This document shows positions 61,356-64,000 of a stretch of DNA of 64,000 bases, one piece after another; the stretch's first letter is position 1; the number at the start of each line of letters is the position of its first letter. Position numbers and translations under genes: made by a program. The notes beneath the pieces are model-generated. The model searched no databases. It had not been told where the DNA came from and saw nothing but the letters and a program-made list of their open reading frames with translations. The stretch spans positions 1 through 64,000 of the forward strand of contig CAMDHY010000002.1 of the NCBI GenBank assembly GCA_945898215.1, read 5' to 3'. This DNA comes from Pseudoxanthobacter soli DSM 19599 (GTDB taxonomy: Bacteria; Pseudomonadota; Alphaproteobacteria; Rhizobiales; Segnochrobactraceae).

Positions 61356-62057
61356 ATGGCATTCGATCGCGACAAGGCGGCCGAAGGGACGGTGGATGCG
61401 GACGCGGGCGGCCGCGGACTGACACGGCGCGAACTCGTCGCCGGTGGCCTCGCGCTGACGGCTGCGTTCGCAACCGGGCTGGCGCCGGCCTTCGCCCAGA
61501 GCAACGCCTCGAAGTGGTTCAACGGCACCGCCGAGGACAACGGCGTTGTCTTCCGGGCGACCAAGTTCCAGGTCATCAAGCCGCAGTGGAAGCGGCAGAT
61601 CGTGCAGTACTACAGCACGGAACCGCAGGGGACCGTCGTCATCGATACGCGGCACCACTTCCTCTACGTGATCTTCGAGAACAACACCGCGCTGCGCTAC
61701 GGCGTCGGCGTCGGCAAGGAAGGGTTCAAGTGGTACGGCACGGCGCAGGTCGACCGCAAGGCGATCTGGCCGACCTGGACGCCGCCGCCCGAGATGCTTT
61801 TGCGCCGGCCGGACCTGCCGCGCTTCATGGAGGGCGGTGCCGACAACCCGCTCGGCCCCCGCGCCCTCTATCTCTACCGCAACGGCGCCGACCTCGGTTA
61901 CCGGGTTCACGGCACGACCGAGCCGTGGAGCATCGGCTCGGACGTCTCCTCCGGCTGCATCCGCATGTTCAACGAGGACGTCATCGACCTCTACCAGCGG
62001 GTGCCGATCGGCACCAAGGTGCTGGTGCTGCCGCACATCGCCGAGAAGGCGACCTGA
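61356..62057 (+). CDS. L,D-transpeptidase (YkuD domain), Tat-type signal
   Basis: Forms 3-3 cross-links in peptidoglycan or attaches proteins to it in the periplasm. The 233-residue protein has a twin-arginine-like signal (LTRRELVAGG plus hydrophobic run, about 22-48). The YkuD catalytic region contains His185 in YRVHGTTEPWSIG and the nucleophile Cys201 in SSGCIRM. The chosen ATG at 61356 has GAGGAGG upstream; ATGs at 61293 and 61329 are in frame. Downstream genes also encode envelope proteins. Confidence 0.9.
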   Translation: MAFDRDKAAEGTVDADAGGRGLTRRELVAGGLALTAAFATGLAPAFAQSNASKWFNGTAEDNGVVFRATKFQVIKPQWKRQIVQYYSTEPQGTVVIDTRHHFLYVIFENNTALRYGVGVGKEGFKWYGTAQVDRKAIWPTWTPPPEMLLRRPDLPRFMEGGADNPLGPRALYLYRNGADLGYRVHGTTEPWSIGSDVSSGCIRMFNEDVIDLYQRVPIGTKVLVLPHIAEKAT

Positions 62058-62145
62058 GGCGGCGCGCGCGGAGCGGGAACCCGCGCGGGAAACGGGAACG
62101 AGGGCCGTCGCCGCCGCGCGACGTCTTCAACGGAGGGGCTGCCGC

Positions 62146-62688
62146 GTGTCGACCATCAATCTCCTCGCGTCGGCGAGGCACCTCGGCGGTGCCCTGGCGC
62201 TGGGCTTCGCGCTGCTCGCCGCCGGCTGCTCCGGCGGTTCGTTCGACGCCGGCAGTACCAACCTCACGCCCGTCGCCACCGACGCGCCGGCGATGGCCGG
62301 TCTCGGGATGGCGCCGGGCAGCGAGGAGGATTTCATGGTCAACGTCGGCCGTCGCGTCTTCTTCGCCGCCGGTTCCGACGTCATCGACCAGACCGCCATC
62401 GTCACCCTCGACAAGCAGGCCGTCTGGCTCAACCAATATCCGTCCTGGCGGGCGCGCGTGCAGGGCTTCGCCGACGACACCGGCACGCCGGAGGCGCAGA
62501 TGGCGCTGTCGCTGCGCCGCGCCGAGGCGGTGAAGGCGTTCCTGGTCTCGCGCGGCGTCGCCGCCGACCGGCTGCGCGCCAAGGGTTACGGCCGCGACCG
62601 CCTCGTCCGCGACTGCCCGGAGATCGAGTGCAAGTCGCAGAACCGGCGCGTCATCACCAATCTCGACGACGACGACCTCGCCACCTGA
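62146..62688 (+). CDS. OmpA-like lipoprotein resembling Pal
   Basis: A 180-residue outer-membrane lipoprotein candidate. The lipobox LLAAGC places the lipidated cysteine at residue 28. The C-terminal OmpA domain is like Pal: FMVNVGRRVFFAAGSDVID, RVQGFADDTGTPEAQ, LSLRRAEAVKAFLVSRGV and SQNRRVI. It keeps the Asp and Arg that bind diaminopimelate, but a conserved Asn is replaced (EAQ). No tol genes are adjacent, so it is probably a paralogue of the main Pal. The start is GTG after GGAGGGG. Confidence 0.85.
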   Translation: MSTINLLASARHLGGALALGFALLAAGCSGGSFDAGSTNLTPVATDAPAMAGLGMAPGSEEDFMVNVGRRVFFAAGSDVIDQTAIVTLDKQAVWLNQYPSWRARVQGFADDTGTPEAQMALSLRRAEAVKAFLVSRGVAADRLRAKGYGRDRLVRDCPEIECKSQNRRVITNLDDDDLAT

Positions 62689-62869
62689 CGATCCGGCGAC
62701 GGGGCGACCCTGCTCGCGAAGGCGATTGTGCCCCGGTGGGTCGGGCGTCCCCGACAGCCGCGGTGATCGGCAAGGGGCGCGAATGCCCCTGTCGATGGCT
62801 GGGCACGCCGCGGCCGGCTCGCTATTGTCTGCGCGGCGGACGCACCGCCTTAGTTCGTGGGGGTTTCCG

Positions 62870-63763
62870 ATGCCGTTCCGCCCGTCGACCGTCCGCCTGA
62901 CGCTCGCCCCGCTCGCCGTCGCAGCCGCCCTCGCGCTGTCGCTGCCGGGCGCCGCCGTCGCCGCCTGTCCGGACGACGCGACGGTCGCGGCCTTCGCGAA
63001 GGCCTATCTCGCCAAGCAGCCGGTCGAGGCGTTCGGCACGGGGCTCGACGCGGCCGATGCCGCCTGCGCCCGCAACAAGCTCGTTGCCGACCTCGAGAAG
63101 ACCCTCGGTCCGATCGTTGGCTACAAGGCCGGCCTCACCAACAAGGCCGTGCAGGAGCGCTTCGGCGCCACGGCGCCCGTGCTCGGCGTGCTCCTGCAGG
63201 ACATGATACTCGGCGCCGGCGCGCAGATCTCGCCGAATTTCGGCATCAAGCCGGTCTACGAGGCCGACATGGTGCTCGTCGTCGCCGACGAGGGCATCAA
63301 CGCCGCCGGCACGCCGGAGGAGGCGATCCAGCACATCGCCGGCGTCCAGCCGTTCATCGAGCTCGCCGACCTGATGCTCGCCGACCCGAAGCAGATCACC
63401 GCCTCGGTGCTGGCGGCCTCCAATGTCGGCGCCCGCCTCGGCGTGCTCGGCGAGATCGCGCCGATCGACACATCGCCGGCCGGCGTCGCGGCGCTCGCCA
63501 ACGCCGAAGTCGTGCTGACCGACGGTGACGGCAACGTGCTGTCCCAGTCGCCCGGCTCCGCCGTGCTCGGCAACCCGCTGAACGCCGTCATCTGGGTCGC
63601 CCAGGAACTCGCCGCCGAGGGCAAGGCGCTGAAGGCCGGCGACCTCGTCTCGGTCGGCTCGTTCTCGCCGCTGACGCCGCCGAAGCCCGGCCAGATCATC
63701 ACCGTCACCTACAAGGGTCTGCAGGGCGAGCCGTCGGCGAGCGTCGAGTTCAATCTCGACTGA
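62870..63763 (+). CDS. Exported protein of the 2-keto-4-pentenoate hydratase (FAH-like) family
   Basis: A 297-residue protein with a clear Sec signal peptide (about 1-33, cleavage near AVAACP). The rest resembles the hydratase/decarboxylase branch of the fumarylacetoacetase superfamily. GPIVGYKAGLTNKAVQERFG, PVLGVLL, then PVYEADMVLVV with the metal-binding acids, and VQPFIELADLML are visible. Late segments SPGSAVLGNPLNAVIWVAQ and LKAGDLVSVGSFSPL fit too. Members are normally cytoplasmic, so export is unusual. Substrate unknown. GTGGGGG precedes the ATG. Confidence 0.8.
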   Translation: MPFRPSTVRLTLAPLAVAAALALSLPGAAVAACPDDATVAAFAKAYLAKQPVEAFGTGLDAADAACARNKLVADLEKTLGPIVGYKAGLTNKAVQERFGATAPVLGVLLQDMILGAGAQISPNFGIKPVYEADMVLVVADEGINAAGTPEEAIQHIAGVQPFIELADLMLADPKQITASVLAASNVGARLGVLGEIAPIDTSPAGVAALANAEVVLTDGDGNVLSQSPGSAVLGNPLNAVIWVAQELAAEGKALKAGDLVSVGSFSPLTPPKPGQIITVTYKGLQGEPSASVEFNLD

Positions 63764-63787
63764 GCCAGCCGAGGGCCGCCCTGCCGT

Positions 63788-64000
63788 TCAGGCGCGGTCG
63801 CGCAGCGCTTCCACGCCGTCGTGCGAGGCGCAGTGCGCGCAGCAAAACATCCGGCCGTCCTGCTCGACGCCATGGCCGATGATGCGGCAGTCGCAGTGCT
63901 CGCACCGCGGCGCCGCCATCTCGATGGCGCACTCGAAGGAATCGAAGGTCAGTCGCCGACCGCCGATCTCGATCCGGAAGGCCCTGTCGGTGTCGTTGCC
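63788..64000 (-). CDS. Cysteine-rich, metal-binding protein, C-terminal part (partial)
   Basis: The last 70 residues of a gene that runs off the window. The sequence contains TFDSFECAIEM and the cluster RCEHCDCRIIGHGVEQDG followed by MFCCAHCASHDG. Seven cysteines and several histidines suggest zinc or another metal, in a manner like bacterial metallothionein-type or zinc-ribbon proteins. The N terminus lies beyond base 64000. It converges with the hydratase-like gene at 24 bases. Confidence 0.7.
   Translation of the reverse strand, partial: GNDTDRAFRIEIGGRRLTFDSFECAIEMAAPRCEHCDCRIIGHGVEQDGRMFCCAHCASHDGVEALRDRA

Overview
The window is GC-rich bacterial chromosome from an alphaproteobacterium, most likely of the order Hyphomicrobiales (Rhizobiales). 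This rests on several things: an alphaproteobacterial S10-spc-alpha ribosomal cluster with secY followed directly by adk and no rpmJ between secY and rpsM; a membrane-anchored CycM-type cytochrome c beside kdsB and pheA; a zapE-mdh-sucCDAB-lpdA block; and a fused trpE(G) gene behind a three-tryptophan leader peptide, an arrangement known from rhizobia. The species cannot be named from this sequence.

Layout. Bases 1-14387 are translation and secretion genes on the + strand: the end of tuf, then rpsJ through rplO, secY, adk, rpsM, rpsK, rpoA and rplQ, closed by a hairpin terminator at 14448-14480. Bases 14532-22384 are mixed: a secreted protein with two DTG motifs that resembles a pepsin-type protease, a methyltransferase and an orphan TRAP binding protein, an HtrA protease, rarA, an NTF2-like protein and a cyclopropane fatty acid synthase. 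Bases 22686-25959 hold ffh-rpsP-rimM-trmD. Bases 26012-31762 hold an FAD monooxygenase, an enoyl-CoA hydratase and a NitT/TauT-like ABC transporter whose ATPase gene carries a frameshift.

Bases 31889-43231 are a TCA-cycle block: zapE, mdh, sucC, sucD, sucA, sucB, two small genes and lpdA. On the - strand, 43280-51849 encode a Yej-type peptide ABC transporter with two binding proteins; a PIN-domain toxin-antitoxin pair lies between yejE and yejF. Bases 52060-55327 carry cycM, kdsB, pheA and a flavin-binding stress protein. An AT-rich, compositionally foreign patch at about 55560-55870 leads into a CPBP membrane protease gene. Then come a DUF6600-like protein with a long charged repeat tail, trpE(G) with its attenuator, three exported envelope proteins (L,D-transpeptidase, Pal-like lipoprotein, secreted hydratase-fold protein), and the end of a cysteine-rich protein.

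The housekeeping parts are ordinary. The most interesting items are the bilobal aspartic-protease-like protein, the unlisted trp leader and attenuator, the toxin-antitoxin pair inside the yej operon, the broken ABC ATPase and the low-GC island. I found no CRISPR array, tRNA, rRNA, complete insertion sequence or prophage. I did not find a convincing wholly new multi-gene system.
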